Shown one piece after another: positions 51,354-59,541 of a stretch of DNA of 64,000 nt. The notes beneath the pieces are model-generated. The model did no database searches, was not told the origin of the DNA, and saw only the letters and a list, made by a program, of their open reading frames with translations. The stretch lies in assembly GCA_947625735.1 (NCBI GenBank), contig CANQPL010000009.1:1-64000 (forward strand), written 5' to 3'. Each line of letters begins with the position of its first letter. Positions within the stretch are counted from its first letter, which is position 1. Position numbers and translations under genes: made by a program. Source of the stretch: an uncultured Clostridia bacterium (GTDB taxonomy: Bacteria; Bacillota; Clostridia; Oscillospirales; Ruminococcaceae).

Positions 51354-52250
51354 TTACGCTTCATTATATGCCCTGTCAAGCAGTGGCTTTGCTTTTTCAA
51401 AATCATTGACATTTCGTATTGTCACCTGTAGATCTCCCGTTCCGAAATGACCCACATTCCGCATATCACGTGTAAAATTTTTTTCCTGTGTCACCGATTT
51501 GGGGTCAAGTTTCAGATACAGTATGATTTTTTTATCATAAATTTCCACACAGACCATATTCCGTACCTTTTTGTAGGCAAGATATAATTTTAACTGATTG
51601 GAAACGATATCGTCACCCAATGATTCTATGTAGTTACACACTGCATGATAAAGATTTTTCATTTCCGGAGAAGCTGCCGCAAGTTTTTCCGTGTGTGTTT
51701 TTTGTGTACTTATATTTGTTTCGGTATCATCGGAAACGCTGCCTGAAACAGGCTTGCTTACAGGTGTATTCAAGTGTTCAAAAAGGATAAGGTCATCATC
51801 ATATTTTTTATAGCTTACCAGCTTGATATTACGCTGCATCTGATTTACGGCATGAACATCGTATTTGGTAAATTCGTGAGCAATACATATCACACAGGGA
51901 ACCGACCAGTCAATTTTCTCCGCTTCGGTCATACCAAATTTTTCGATAACAAGCAGTTTAAAATCCGCCTTATGATCTAACAGCCAATCGAGATAAAAAA
52001 GCCCCTGATTTATTACATTTTCATTCTGGCTTCGTTTGTACTCAAAAATTACGGGGCTGTTATTTTCATCTATTCCTATACTGTCCATTCGACCATTGGT
52101 GATCTGATACTCGCTTTTTAAAAAGCGTACACCGAAAAATGTTTCCATATTTCTCTCGATCAAATTCTGAAGATCCTTTTCAAGTACCACTTCGGAAGAT
52201 GTACGCTCTTTTATGGTTTCACCAACAGAAAACAATTTTATATCAGACAT
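51354..52250 (-). CDS. NucS-like nuclease domain plus DUF5655 protein
   Basis: A 298-residue protein. The N-terminal half resembles the PD-(D/E)XK endonuclease NucS-type domain: a conserved Asp in NGRMDSIGIDE and the E-x-K in PVIFEYKRSQ. The C-terminal part (NYIESLGDDIVSNQLKLYLAYKKVRNMVCVEIYDKKIILYLKLDP) is DUF5655. The combination is found in uncharacterised proteins, some near DNA metabolism or defence genes. ATG 52250 has GAGGTG seven bases upstream. It is a single gene with no defence partner nearby. Confidence 0.8.
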   Translation of the reverse strand: MSDIKLFSVGETIKERTSSEVVLEKDLQNLIERNMETFFGVRFLKSEYQITNGRMDSIGIDENNSPVIFEYKRSQNENVINQGLFYLDWLLDHKADFKLLVIEKFGMTEAEKIDWSVPCVICIAHEFTKYDVHAVNQMQRNIKLVSYKKYDDDLILFEHLNTPVSKPVSGSVSDDTETNISTQKTHTEKLAAASPEMKNLYHAVCNYIESLGDDIVSNQLKLYLAYKKVRNMVCVEIYDKKIILYLKLDPKSVTQEKNFTRDMRNVGHFGTGDLQVTIRNVNDFEKAKPLLDRAYNEA

Positions 52251-52402
52251 TTTAAAACACCTCAATAGTTTCCGAGCATTATATTTCTTTTTTATTATAC
52301 TATTATACCACATACTTCCTATACTGTCAAGAAAATGTTTTTTTCAAACTTAAATTTTAACTATGAGAAAAATTGCCTGCTCATGAAATTTAAAAAATAC
52401 TC

Positions 52403-52431
52403 TTGCAATATAACATCAGATATGCTATAAT
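52403..52431 (+). promoter_or_regulatory. Promoter of the aminotransferase-trpS pair
   Basis: TTGCAA (52403-52408) and TATAAT (52426-52431) are 17 bp apart, ahead of the start at 52468. Confidence 0.75.
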
Positions 52432-52467
52432 AATAAAAGTGAAATTTTTCCATGAAAGGTGATATGC

Positions 52468-53661
52468 ATGAATTACGTTTTTTCCGATAAAATTTCAGGT
52501 CTGAAGCCCTCCGCAATAAGGGAGATACTAAAGGCGACTGCCGACCCCGATATTATTCCCTTTGCGGCAGGGAATCCCGCTCCCGATGCATTTCCCGTTG
52601 ATGAGATACGCAGGATAACGGCGGATATACTTGCCGAAGATCCCATAGCCGCCCTCCAGTACAGCGTTACCGAGGGCTACACCCCTCTGCGTGATGCCGT
52701 AAAAAAGAGACTTTCCTCTCAGCACTCCTTTAAAGAGGGAGCGGATGACCTTATCATCACTTCGGGCGGTCAGCAGGCGGCAGAGCTTTCCTGCAAGGTA
52801 TTTATAAATGAGGGCGACACCCTGCTCTGCGAATCCCCCAGCTTTGTGGGCTGTCTTAACTCTTTCAAGTCATATAACGCAAAACTGGCAGGTGTGGAGA
52901 TGGACGATGAGGGAATAAGCGCACAGGCTCTTGAAAATGCCTGCAAGTCCAATAAAAATGTAAAGCTGCTCTATGTTATACCCAATTTCCAAAATCCTTC
53001 GGGCAGATGTATGTCTATGAAACGCAGAAAAGAAGTATACGATCTTGCCCGCAGATACAACTTTGTCATTTTAGAGGACAATCCCTACGGAGAGCTGCGC
53101 TTTTCGGGAGAGGATATACCCTCCATAAAGTCCCTTGATACCGAGGGCAGGGTAATCTACTCGGGCAGCTTTTCAAAGGTCATAGCTCCCGGAATGAGAG
53201 TGGGCTTTGTTTCTGCCGCACCCGAGATCATCTCAAAGATAGTGGTCTGCAAGCAGGTGTCGGACGTTCACTCAAATATTCTTGCACAGATGATATGCCA
53301 CAGGATACTGACCGAATGTGATTTTGAGGCTCATATAGCAAGGCTCAGGGATATTTACCGCAGAAAATACGGCATTATGGCAGCGGGGATAAAGGAGCAT
53401 TTTTCAAGCAGGATAAAGGTAACTGAACCCGAGGGCGGGCTGTTTGTATGGGGCGAGCTTCCCGAGGGCAGCGATATGACGGCGTTTGTGCAGACAGCTC
53501 TTGAAAGAAAGGTAGCTGTTGTGCCGGGCAGCGCATTCCTCCCCGATGATACCATGCCTACAAACGGTTTCAGAATGAATTTCTCCACCCCCACCGATGA
53601 ACGCCTGAAAGAGGGCTGCGAGATCCTCGGAAAGCTCACAAAAGAGCTGTACGGCGAATAA
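52468..53661 (+). CDS. PLP-dependent aminotransferase, class I/II
   Basis: A 397-residue fold type I aminotransferase of the 2-aminoadipate/aromatic (LysN/MocR-domain) subgroup. PLP site features: TSGGQQAAEL, PNFQNPSGR, LEDNPYGEL, and the lysine in SGSFSKVIAPGMRVGF. ATG 52468 is preferred because AAAGGTG lies upstream. trpS follows after 20 bp in the same direction. Substrate is not certain. Confidence 0.88.
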   Translation: MNYVFSDKISGLKPSAIREILKATADPDIIPFAAGNPAPDAFPVDEIRRITADILAEDPIAALQYSVTEGYTPLRDAVKKRLSSQHSFKEGADDLIITSGGQQAAELSCKVFINEGDTLLCESPSFVGCLNSFKSYNAKLAGVEMDDEGISAQALENACKSNKNVKLLYVIPNFQNPSGRCMSMKRRKEVYDLARRYNFVILEDNPYGELRFSGEDIPSIKSLDTEGRVIYSGSFSKVIAPGMRVGFVSAAPEIISKIVVCKQVSDVHSNILAQMICHRILTECDFEAHIARLRDIYRRKYGIMAAGIKEHFSSRIKVTEPEGGLFVWGELPEGSDMTAFVQTALERKVAVVPGSAFLPDDTMPTNGFRMNFSTPTDERLKEGCEILGKLTKELYGE

Positions 53662-53681
53662 TTTACGAAAGGACGAATCAA

Positions 53682-54692
53682 ATGTCAGATACAAATTCTA
53701 CCGAAAAGAAGATCATACTCAGCGGGATACAGCCCACCGGTACTTTTACTCTTGGAAATTATATCGGGGCGATCCGCAACTGGGGGAAACTTCAGGACGA
53801 GTATCGCTGCATCTACTGCATTGCCGATCTCCACGCAATAACCGTAAAACAGGAGCCTGCAAAGCTGCGTCAGCATACTGTTGAAGCCTATGCCCTGCTT
53901 ATGGCGTGCGGCATAGACCCGAAAAAATCTGTTGCTTTTATCCAGAGTCACAACAGCTGCCATGCGGAAATGAACTGGATACTTTCCTGCTCCACTCAGT
54001 TCGGAGAGCTTTCAAGAATGACACAGTTCAAGGCAAAGTCCGAAAAGCACCCTGATGATATAAATGCAGGACTGTTTACCTATCCTGTGCTTATGGCGGG
54101 AGATATCCTGCTTTATCAGGCGGATCTTGTCCCCATAGGAGAGGATCAGCGGCAGCATCTGGAGCTTGCAAGGAATGTAGCTCAGCGGTTCAATCAGAAA
54201 TACGGTGAGCTTTTCAAGATCCCCGAAGCCTATATTCCCGAGGTGGGCGCACGTGTAAAGAGCTTGCAGGATCCCACCAAAAAGATGTCCAAATCCGATG
54301 AAAACGCCAATGCCTGCATATTTATCCTTGATGATAAGGATACTATTGTAAGGAAGTTCAAAAAAGCGGTCACTGATTCGGAAAGCTGCGTTCGCTTCGG
54401 CGAGGGCAAGGACGGCATCAATAATCTTATGGCGATCTACTCCTCGGTTACGGGAAAAAGCTATGATGATATTGAAAGAGAATTTGACGGCAGGGGCTAC
54501 GGCGATTTCAAACTCGCTGTGGGAGAGGCTGTGGCAGATCATCTGGAGCCTGTACGCACGGAGTTTGCCCGTCTTATGAATGATAAGGCATATATCAGGG
54601 AGTGCTACACCGCAGGTGCGGAAGCTGCGGAGCGTATAGCACGCAGAACAATGACCAAGGCTTACCGCAAGGTGGGTTTTGTTGACGCATGA
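53682..54692 (+). CDS. trpS: Tryptophanyl-tRNA synthetase
   Basis: A 336-residue class I synthetase. The HIGH-equivalent is in SGIQPTGTFTLGNYIGA and the KMSKS loop is intact (DPTKKMSKSDEN, near residue 200). GEDQRQHLELARNVAQRFN is a further family block. It charges tRNA-Trp. It follows the aminotransferase gene closely and is probably cotranscribed. I see no T-box in front of it. Confidence 0.97.
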   Translation: MSDTNSTEKKIILSGIQPTGTFTLGNYIGAIRNWGKLQDEYRCIYCIADLHAITVKQEPAKLRQHTVEAYALLMACGIDPKKSVAFIQSHNSCHAEMNWILSCSTQFGELSRMTQFKAKSEKHPDDINAGLFTYPVLMAGDILLYQADLVPIGEDQRQHLELARNVAQRFNQKYGELFKIPEAYIPEVGARVKSLQDPTKKMSKSDENANACIFILDDKDTIVRKFKKAVTDSESCVRFGEGKDGINNLMAIYSSVTGKSYDDIEREFDGRGYGDFKLAVGEAVADHLEPVRTEFARLMNDKAYIRECYTAGAEAAERIARRTMTKAYRKVGFVDA

Positions 54693-54700
54693 CAAAAATA

Positions 54701-54725
54701 CGGCTCCGATGAAATGTCGGAGCCG
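54701..54725 (+). terminator. Hairpin after trpS
   Basis: CGGCTCCGA (54701-54709) and TCGGAGCCG (54717-54725) form a 9-bp stem, but only a weak T-rich stretch follows. Confidence 0.6.
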
Positions 54726-54811
54726 CTTATAATATGCTGCATGGTCGGCGCAATGCCGTCTTACCGCTTACATCTTCTTTATGGGAACACTTCCCACTGT
54801 ATGAGCCGCTT

Positions 54812-55120
54812 TTATATCAGAAGATAGATAAGAGCGGCAAGCAGGGGCATATTTGCATTGTTTTTCCTTAGGATCACCAGAAGCAGCAGAAGAAGTATCT
54901 TTTCTTCATCAAGTCCCATATTCCCGAGAAGGTCAAAGCCGCCTGCCGCAGACGGAGAGGGGGAGTGGGGCTCTCTGCCGTTCTGAATCTGTCGGGAAAC
55001 GGGGGGAGCGCTCATATTCCCGGACTGTGACGGCATACGGTCAGTCCCGTTTCTGGGGTAGGGAATGCTGCCGTACCGCACATTGCTGCGGGGAGAACGC
55101 TGATTATTTGTCTGTGTCAT
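54812..55120 (-). CDS. Small hypothetical protein with hydrophobic C-terminus
   Basis: A 102-residue protein. The first 70 residues are disordered-looking (Asn/Ser/Pro/Arg-rich), then comes GLDEEKILLLLLLVILRKNN and a Leu/Ile-rich end, possibly one or two short membrane or packing helices. ATG 55120 lies behind GGCGGTG; the GTG at 55129 is possible. It ends a run of three small minus-strand genes. No family recognised. Confidence 0.5.
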   Translation of the reverse strand: MTQTNNQRSPRSNVRYGSIPYPRNGTDRMPSQSGNMSAPPVSRQIQNGREPHSPSPSAAGGFDLLGNMGLDEEKILLLLLLVILRKNNANMPLLAALIYLLI

Positions 55121-55138
55121 TGCAGTCACCGCCGTTTT

Positions 55139-55516
55139 TTAAAGAAGCTTTCCTATTTCGCCCAGCATTCCGCTGTCTTTCAGGGAGTTTATCACTGCAA
55201 GGAGCTTCATGAGCTTTACGGCTTTATCTATCCGCTCCTGTTTCGGCTCGGACAGATGAGGTCTCAGGGCGAGAAGCAGCTGTCTGTTGCTGTCGTTTCC
55301 GTCTGCGGCGGATACAGCCTGCATGAGCTTCATCACCGAGCCTATATCTGCTCCGCCGCTCTGCCCCGGGTCAGAGGCAGAGGTGTCCGACGGGTCTTTT
55401 GAGTCGTCGCTCCCCACGCCCTCAGCTTTCAGCATCTGCGCAAGCTCTTTTAGCTGCTGCATACTTTCGGGATCGGAGAGCACGGAGTTTAGCGCCTTGC
55501 CCAGATCTTCGTCCAA
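55139..55516 (-). CDS. Small helical hypothetical protein
   Basis: A 125-residue protein of two helical halves joined by a Ser/Asp/Gly-rich linker (about residues 35-58). The C-terminal half is amphipathic (ALRPHLSEPKQERIDKAVKLMKLLAVINSLKDSGMLGEIGKLL). GGAGG-like sequence precedes the ATG. It is followed by the 54812-55120 gene. No function is recognised. Confidence 0.6.
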   Translation of the reverse strand: MDEDLGKALNSVLSDPESMQQLKELAQMLKAEGVGSDDSKDPSDTSASDPGQSGGADIGSVMKLMQAVSAADGNDSNRQLLLALRPHLSEPKQERIDKAVKLMKLLAVINSLKDSGMLGEIGKLL

Positions 55517-55600
55517 CCTTCCTCGCCTCCTTATAAATTGAAAATGCTTTGTGCCGATCTGCTGCCTTTTTCGGACAGAGTTCGGGAGCAGGAAAATTTA

Positions 55601-55805
55601 TGCCTTGCCGCTGTCTTAAAAGTAAGACCATGGAAATCAATCTTTGCAAAATTGATTTTGGGTAAAGCAAGAAGCAAGAATAAATTGTCCGCAAAGCGGA
55701 AGAGGTAAAAATTGTCGAAAGCATTTTCTTATCTTGCCTCTTGCTTTTTGCCTCTTATTGCCTTGCCGCTGAGAAAATCAAAAATTGATTTTCTCAGAGT
55801 AAGAC
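55601..55805. repeat. Fold-back repeat element (MITE-like)
   Basis: TGCCTTGCCGCTG occurs at 55601-55613 and 55759-55771, each followed by a dyad and then AGTAAGAC (55621-55628 and 55798-55805). The second dyad has 12-bp arms CTGAGAAAATCA/TGATTTTCTCAG (55769-55797). In between, GCAAGAAGCAAGAATAA and a related inverted stretch (55729-55744) can fold back. It fills the gap between two small genes. Confidence 0.65.
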
Positions 55806-55809
55806 AGCG

Positions 55810-56061
55810 TTACCTTTCGCCCGACAGCTTTTTGTATAGTGCCTGAGCCTGCGGGGCGCTCATGAATTTTTCCAGCAGTTTGGGATTTGAAAGCACCTGA
55901 TTGAATTTTTTCGCCTCATCGGGCTTCATGTTTTTCAGCGCATTGTCAAATTTTCCCTGTTCAAGCTCCTTTCTGAGCTTTTCGGGTGGAATGCCCAGCT
56001 TTCCGCTCACAGTTCTGAGCAGTGCGTCAAGGTTCTGAGGGTTTGTGCTGCGAATATCCAT
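55810..56061 (-). CDS. Small helical hypothetical protein
   Basis: An 83-residue, all-helical, charged protein (NLDALLRTVSGKLGIPPEKLRKELEQG ... KLLEKFMSAPQAQALYKKLSG). ATG 56061 is chosen because GGAGG lies upstream; the longer frame from 56094 lacks a site. It is the first of three small minus-strand genes. Function unknown. Confidence 0.65.
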   Translation of the reverse strand: MDIRSTNPQNLDALLRTVSGKLGIPPEKLRKELEQGKFDNALKNMKPDEAKKFNQVLSNPKLLEKFMSAPQAQALYKKLSGER

Positions 56062-56287
56062 TGTGATCCTCCGATCTGCCATAGGGCTTCTCAAAATAAT
56101 AGCCGCTGTGAACGTGTTTTTAGCGGTCAGTATATTTTATGCAGGCGGGTGCTTTTTTGTGAGCGGTGACGGCTTTAAAAAATGTAAAAAATTTTATAAA
56201 ATTAATAAAGTATGCTTTATTTTCCTTTGAAGATATGTTATAATGTATTTAAATATTGATGATCATGCTTGATCGGGAGGTGTTTAT

Positions 56288-56767
56288 GTGCGGATAATTG
56301 CAATGGCGGACTCACACGGGAATTTAGACGCTTTGAAGAAAATATTTGAGCAGACCTCTCAAAGCGGGAATATTTTTGTACATCTGGGTGACGGGCTGAA
56401 AGAGCTTGAAACCATTAAAAAAGAGTATACCGCCCTTAACATTCGTGAGGTAGCGGGCAACTGTGATTACAGAAGCACTGCAAAGGCTTACGATTTCATC
56501 TTTGCGGGCGGAGCAAAGATACTTATTACACACGGTCATAAATACGGCGTCAGCTACGGAATGGAGGAGCTTACCACTCTTGCACGGGTAAACGGCTGCA
56601 ATGTTGCGCTTTTCGGTCATACTCACTGCCGATGCAGTGTTTATGAAAACGGGATCTATTTTCTTAATCCGGGCAGCTGCGCAAGTCCGAGAGATTTCTC
56701 AAAGCCGTCCTACGGGTATGTGGATATCACTCCTCAGGGGATACTTACCAATATAGTTGATATTTAA
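56288..56767 (+). CDS. YfcE/MJ0936-family metallophosphoesterase
   Basis: A 159-residue protein with the phosphoesterase motifs D-x-H (MADSHGN), GD (HLGDGLKE), GNCD, the GH in THGHKYG, and GHTH (FGHTHCR). Such proteins hydrolyse phosphodiesters with two metal ions. The start is a GTG with GGGAGGTG seven bases upstream. The SGNH lipoprotein gene follows 14 bases later. Confidence 0.92.
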   Translation: MRIIAMADSHGNLDALKKIFEQTSQSGNIFVHLGDGLKELETIKKEYTALNIREVAGNCDYRSTAKAYDFIFAGGAKILITHGHKYGVSYGMEELTTLARVNGCNVALFGHTHCRCSVYENGIYFLNPGSCASPRDFSKPSYGYVDITPQGILTNIVDI

Positions 56768-56781
56768 GCGGTGTTTATATT

Positions 56782-58044
56782 ATGAAAGCAAGGTTTATTT
56801 TTGTTGCTGTTATTATGTCGTTGTCAATGCTTGCTGCCTGTACTAAAAATGAGGAGCCGGTCACGGACAATGAAGATGCCCGGACTGCTGTGCAGACAGA
56901 GGAAACGGTAAAGGAACCCGAAACAGAGGAGGAATTTCACGCAGCTATGACAGAGCGATCTCTTTACAGCCTCGGCAATACCGAAAGGCTCAAAAAGGTA
57001 ATTGAAAAATGCCGCTCGGGTGAAACGGTCACTGCCGCATATATCGGCGGCTCTATCACCGAGGGGCTTACTGCGGGAAGTGAAAGGTGCTACGCAAGAC
57101 TTTCCTCACAGTATCTGGCGGAGCATTTCGGCACGGGGGACAATGTGATCTGTGTAAACAAGGGACTTAGCGGCACTCCCTCAAATCTGGGAGTTCTGCG
57201 CCTTGAACGTGATGTGCTTTCACAGTCTCCCGATATAGTTTTTGTGGAATTTGCCGTAAATGACGGTCAGGACAAAATAGCTAAGGAATCATACGAATCC
57301 CTTGTAAGGACTGCTCTTGAAAGCGAAAGCAAGCCTGCGGTAGTGCTTTTATTTAACGTGATAAAGTCGGGATATACGGCTCAGGCTCACATGAAGGAGA
57401 TAGGGGAACATTATGACATTCCCATGATCTCCGCTGCGGACGCTCTTACTCCCGAATTTGAGGAGGGCAGACTTAAATGGGAGGATTATTCCGATGATGA
57501 GTCTCACCCCAACGTGTGGGGTCATGAGCTGCTGTGCGAATTTATCGGGAATCTGTTTACAAAAGCAGATGAAGCAAAAGAGGGAGAGCAGTATTCCGTT
57601 CCCGCAGGTTCGAGGTTCGGTTCTCCCTATGAAAATGCAAAGCTCATCACTCCCGAAGCTCCCGAGGCTGAGGGGATAAGCCTTTCAGATACGGGAGCGT
57701 TTGTGCCGAAAGACGGCGGAGCGGCAGGATTTCCCACATCATGGAAATATGACGGAGAGGGTACTGACCCTTTGAAATTTACCGTAAATGCCAATGCAGT
57801 TTTTGTTATCTATAAAAGGAACAACAGCAGCAGCTTCGGTTCTGTTGATGTTTATCTTAACGGAGAAAAACTCAAAACCGTTGACACGAATCAGTCTGAC
57901 GGCTGGGGAGAGGCTTTTTCGGAGCAGATCATCAAATATCAGGGAGTAAAGGAGCTTGAAATAGAGCTGCGCCCCACTGAGGAAAGCAAGGGTAAGCAGA
58001 TAGATATTCTCGGAATTGCCTACTCACAGAATGTTACCTTTTGA
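56782..58044 (+). CDS. SGNH/GDSL-hydrolase lipoprotein
   Basis: A 420-residue protein with a signal peptide and lipobox LAAC (Cys20). The SGNH blocks are present: GGSITEG (Ser91), a glycine in the GLSGT stretch, VEFAVNDGQD with the block III Asn, and DESHPN (Asp239, His242). A C-terminal beta domain (about 300-420) may bind carbohydrate. It probably removes acetyl or other ester groups from polysaccharides at the cell surface. Confidence 0.87.
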   Translation: MKARFIFVAVIMSLSMLAACTKNEEPVTDNEDARTAVQTEETVKEPETEEEFHAAMTERSLYSLGNTERLKKVIEKCRSGETVTAAYIGGSITEGLTAGSERCYARLSSQYLAEHFGTGDNVICVNKGLSGTPSNLGVLRLERDVLSQSPDIVFVEFAVNDGQDKIAKESYESLVRTALESESKPAVVLLFNVIKSGYTAQAHMKEIGEHYDIPMISAADALTPEFEEGRLKWEDYSDDESHPNVWGHELLCEFIGNLFTKADEAKEGEQYSVPAGSRFGSPYENAKLITPEAPEAEGISLSDTGAFVPKDGGAAGFPTSWKYDGEGTDPLKFTVNANAVFVIYKRNNSSSFGSVDVYLNGEKLKTVDTNQSDGWGEAFSEQIIKYQGVKELEIELRPTEESKGKQIDILGIAYSQNVTF

Positions 58045-58058
58045 CGGGAGTGATTTGA

Positions 58059-58538
58059 ATGGATATGGATAAGCTGAGCGAAAGGGCAAAAGCGCTTATA
58101 TATTCCTGCGGCTACGGCAGACAGCGCTTTATGTCGGAGGATTCCGTGGAGGAGTGCTTTAACTTCTACGAGGAGGAGGGCTATACTGTAACGGATACGC
58201 TCAGGGAGATCATAAACGGATTTTATATGATGTCCATAGGCAAGCTGGGACAGTTTGAAAACGGCGTTTTCATAGTAAAGGAAAATGCCGATATCGTAAA
58301 TAAAATGGTGGTCTATCCCGAAAATATCTACGATGCCGCACCGCTTTTCGGGCAGCTTTCAAAGGCTGTGGGGGATACGGTCGTACCGCTGGGGCTTTTA
58401 AATGAGGATTATCTTGCAATCGGAAACAGCGGCAGGATATACATTATCGGTGATGATGTTTTCATCGGAGGGGAATCGTGGGAGGAGTTCCTTAACAATT
58501 TTGCGGATAATTTTCCCGCAAAAAAAATATGTGAATGA
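58059..58538 (+). CDS. SUKH-3 family protein (immunity-like)
   Basis: A 159-residue protein matching the SUKH-3 pattern: an N-terminal helix with LIYSCGYGRQR, a central EEEGYTVTDTLREIINGF, and the C-terminal VVPLGLLNEDYLAIGNSGRIYIIGDDVFIGGESWEEFL. SUKH proteins are immunity proteins of polymorphic and contact-dependent toxins. No toxin gene is next to it; it follows the lipoprotein gene by 14 bases. It may be a solitary immunity gene against toxins of rivals. Confidence 0.7.
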   Translation: MDMDKLSERAKALIYSCGYGRQRFMSEDSVEECFNFYEEEGYTVTDTLREIINGFYMMSIGKLGQFENGVFIVKENADIVNKMVVYPENIYDAAPLFGQLSKAVGDTVVPLGLLNEDYLAIGNSGRIYIIGDDVFIGGESWEEFLNNFADNFPAKKICE

Positions 58539-58542
58539 TCTA

Positions 58543-58620
58543 CAGCATAGGGACTGCGTTTTGCGGGGAGCTTTCGGGCTTTGCCGTGCATTTTGGCAGA
58601 TATGTCCCTATGCTGTTTTT
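58543..58620 (+). terminator. Long-loop terminator after the SUKH gene
   Basis: CAGCATAGGGAC (58543-58554) and GTCCCTATGCTG (58604-58615) form a perfect 12-bp stem, followed by a T run. The 49-base loop is unusually long for a simple terminator and may hold more structure. Confidence 0.7.
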
Positions 58621-58694
58621 GTTTTGCTCAAAAAACGGGGACAATTTTTGTGTAATTTTCACTACATTTTTTTGTGCAAATTTCATGCATTTTA

Positions 58695-58723
58695 TTGACA
58701 TTGTCAAAATATTATGATATAAT
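58695..58723 (+). promoter_or_regulatory. Promoter of the MNT-HEPN genes
   Basis: TTGACA (58695-58700) and TATAAT (58718-58723) are 17 bp apart, a consensus promoter. Confidence 0.9.
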
Positions 58724-58760
58724 ATATTTAGTAATAATAGTTATGAGGGAGTGAGTGCCT

Positions 58761-59078
58761 ATGGCGGAAGCGGATAGCGAGCTTATATCGGGTATTGTGT
58801 CAAGGGCAGCAGAGCTGTGCGATCCGTTCATGATCTTTCTTGTCTCGAAAAAAAACAATACAAAGGGAGAGCTTACGGGTTTTAAGCTGTGCATAGTTAT
58901 CCCTGACGGAATTGACCCGTCTCTTACAGAGAGAAAGCTGCTTCTCGGCATTGACTGCCCCGTACCCTGCGATTTTATCGTGTATAATCTGGAGGATTGG
59001 GACGAACACTGCGTTGACGACTGCTCCTTCGCCTACAGAGTTGAGAACGGCGGTGAAAAGCTGTATGTCAAGAGGTAG
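58761..59078 (+). CDS. Degenerate MNT-type nucleotidyltransferase
   Basis: A 105-residue protein in the position and size of a minimal nucleotidyltransferase (MntA-like). The active site is altered: the usual GSRARG loop reads VSKKNNTKG and the DxD pair reads GFKLCIVI, so catalysis is unlikely. It overlaps the following HEPN gene by 14 nt, as in MNT-HEPN modules. It may keep only a binding role. ATG 58761 is chosen over GTG 58755 by distance to GGAG. The family call rests partly on the HEPN partner. Confidence 0.6.
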   Translation: MAEADSELISGIVSRAAELCDPFMIFLVSKKNNTKGELTGFKLCIVIPDGIDPSLTERKLLLGIDCPVPCDFIVYNLEDWDEHCVDDCSFAYRVENGGEKLYVKR

Positions 59079-59541
59079 CAGAAAGACCGACAGCAAGCGG
59101 TATTACGACTGGATCTATCATGCGTGGCTTGACAGAATGGCGGCAGAACGGCTGAAAAACGAGCCTGTGCTTTTTTATACGGCGGCATTTCATTGTCAGC
59201 AGTGTATAGAAAAGGCTCTCAAAGGGTATCTGCTTTTCAAAAGCCGCAAGCTGCTTGACGGACATAACCTGACATGGCTGTGCAAGCAGGCTGCCATGAT
59301 GGACAGCGGCTTTATACAGTGGATCGACGAAAGCGCAGTTCTCAACAGGTATTACATCGAGACCAGGTATCCTGCCGATATACCGCTGGAGATCGACGCC
59401 CGGCAGATGGAGTCTCTGATGACAATGTGCGGGGATATGATGGACTTTATATGCTCCGTTACAAAGTTTGATTTTAAGAGCTACCATAAAAAGGGCAGGT
59501 CAAAGGGGCAGAGCGGTGCGGGAGGTGATATGTCTCAATGA
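59065..59541 (+). CDS. HEPN domain protein
   Basis: A 158-residue HEPN protein of the PF05168 type: WLDRMAAERLKNEPVLFYTAAFHCQQCIEKALKGYLLF, then a DGHNLTWLCKQA helix and YYIETRYPADIP. HEPN proteins are often RNases or nucleotide-binding partners in toxin-antitoxin modules. The R-x4-6-H motif of toxic members is not evident here. It ends in a basic Gly/Ser-rich tail and overlaps the next gene by 4 nt. Confidence 0.8.
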   Translation: MSRGSRKTDSKRYYDWIYHAWLDRMAAERLKNEPVLFYTAAFHCQQCIEKALKGYLLFKSRKLLDGHNLTWLCKQAAMMDSGFIQWIDESAVLNRYYIETRYPADIPLEIDARQMESLMTMCGDMMDFICSVTKFDFKSYHKKGRSKGQSGAGGDMSQ

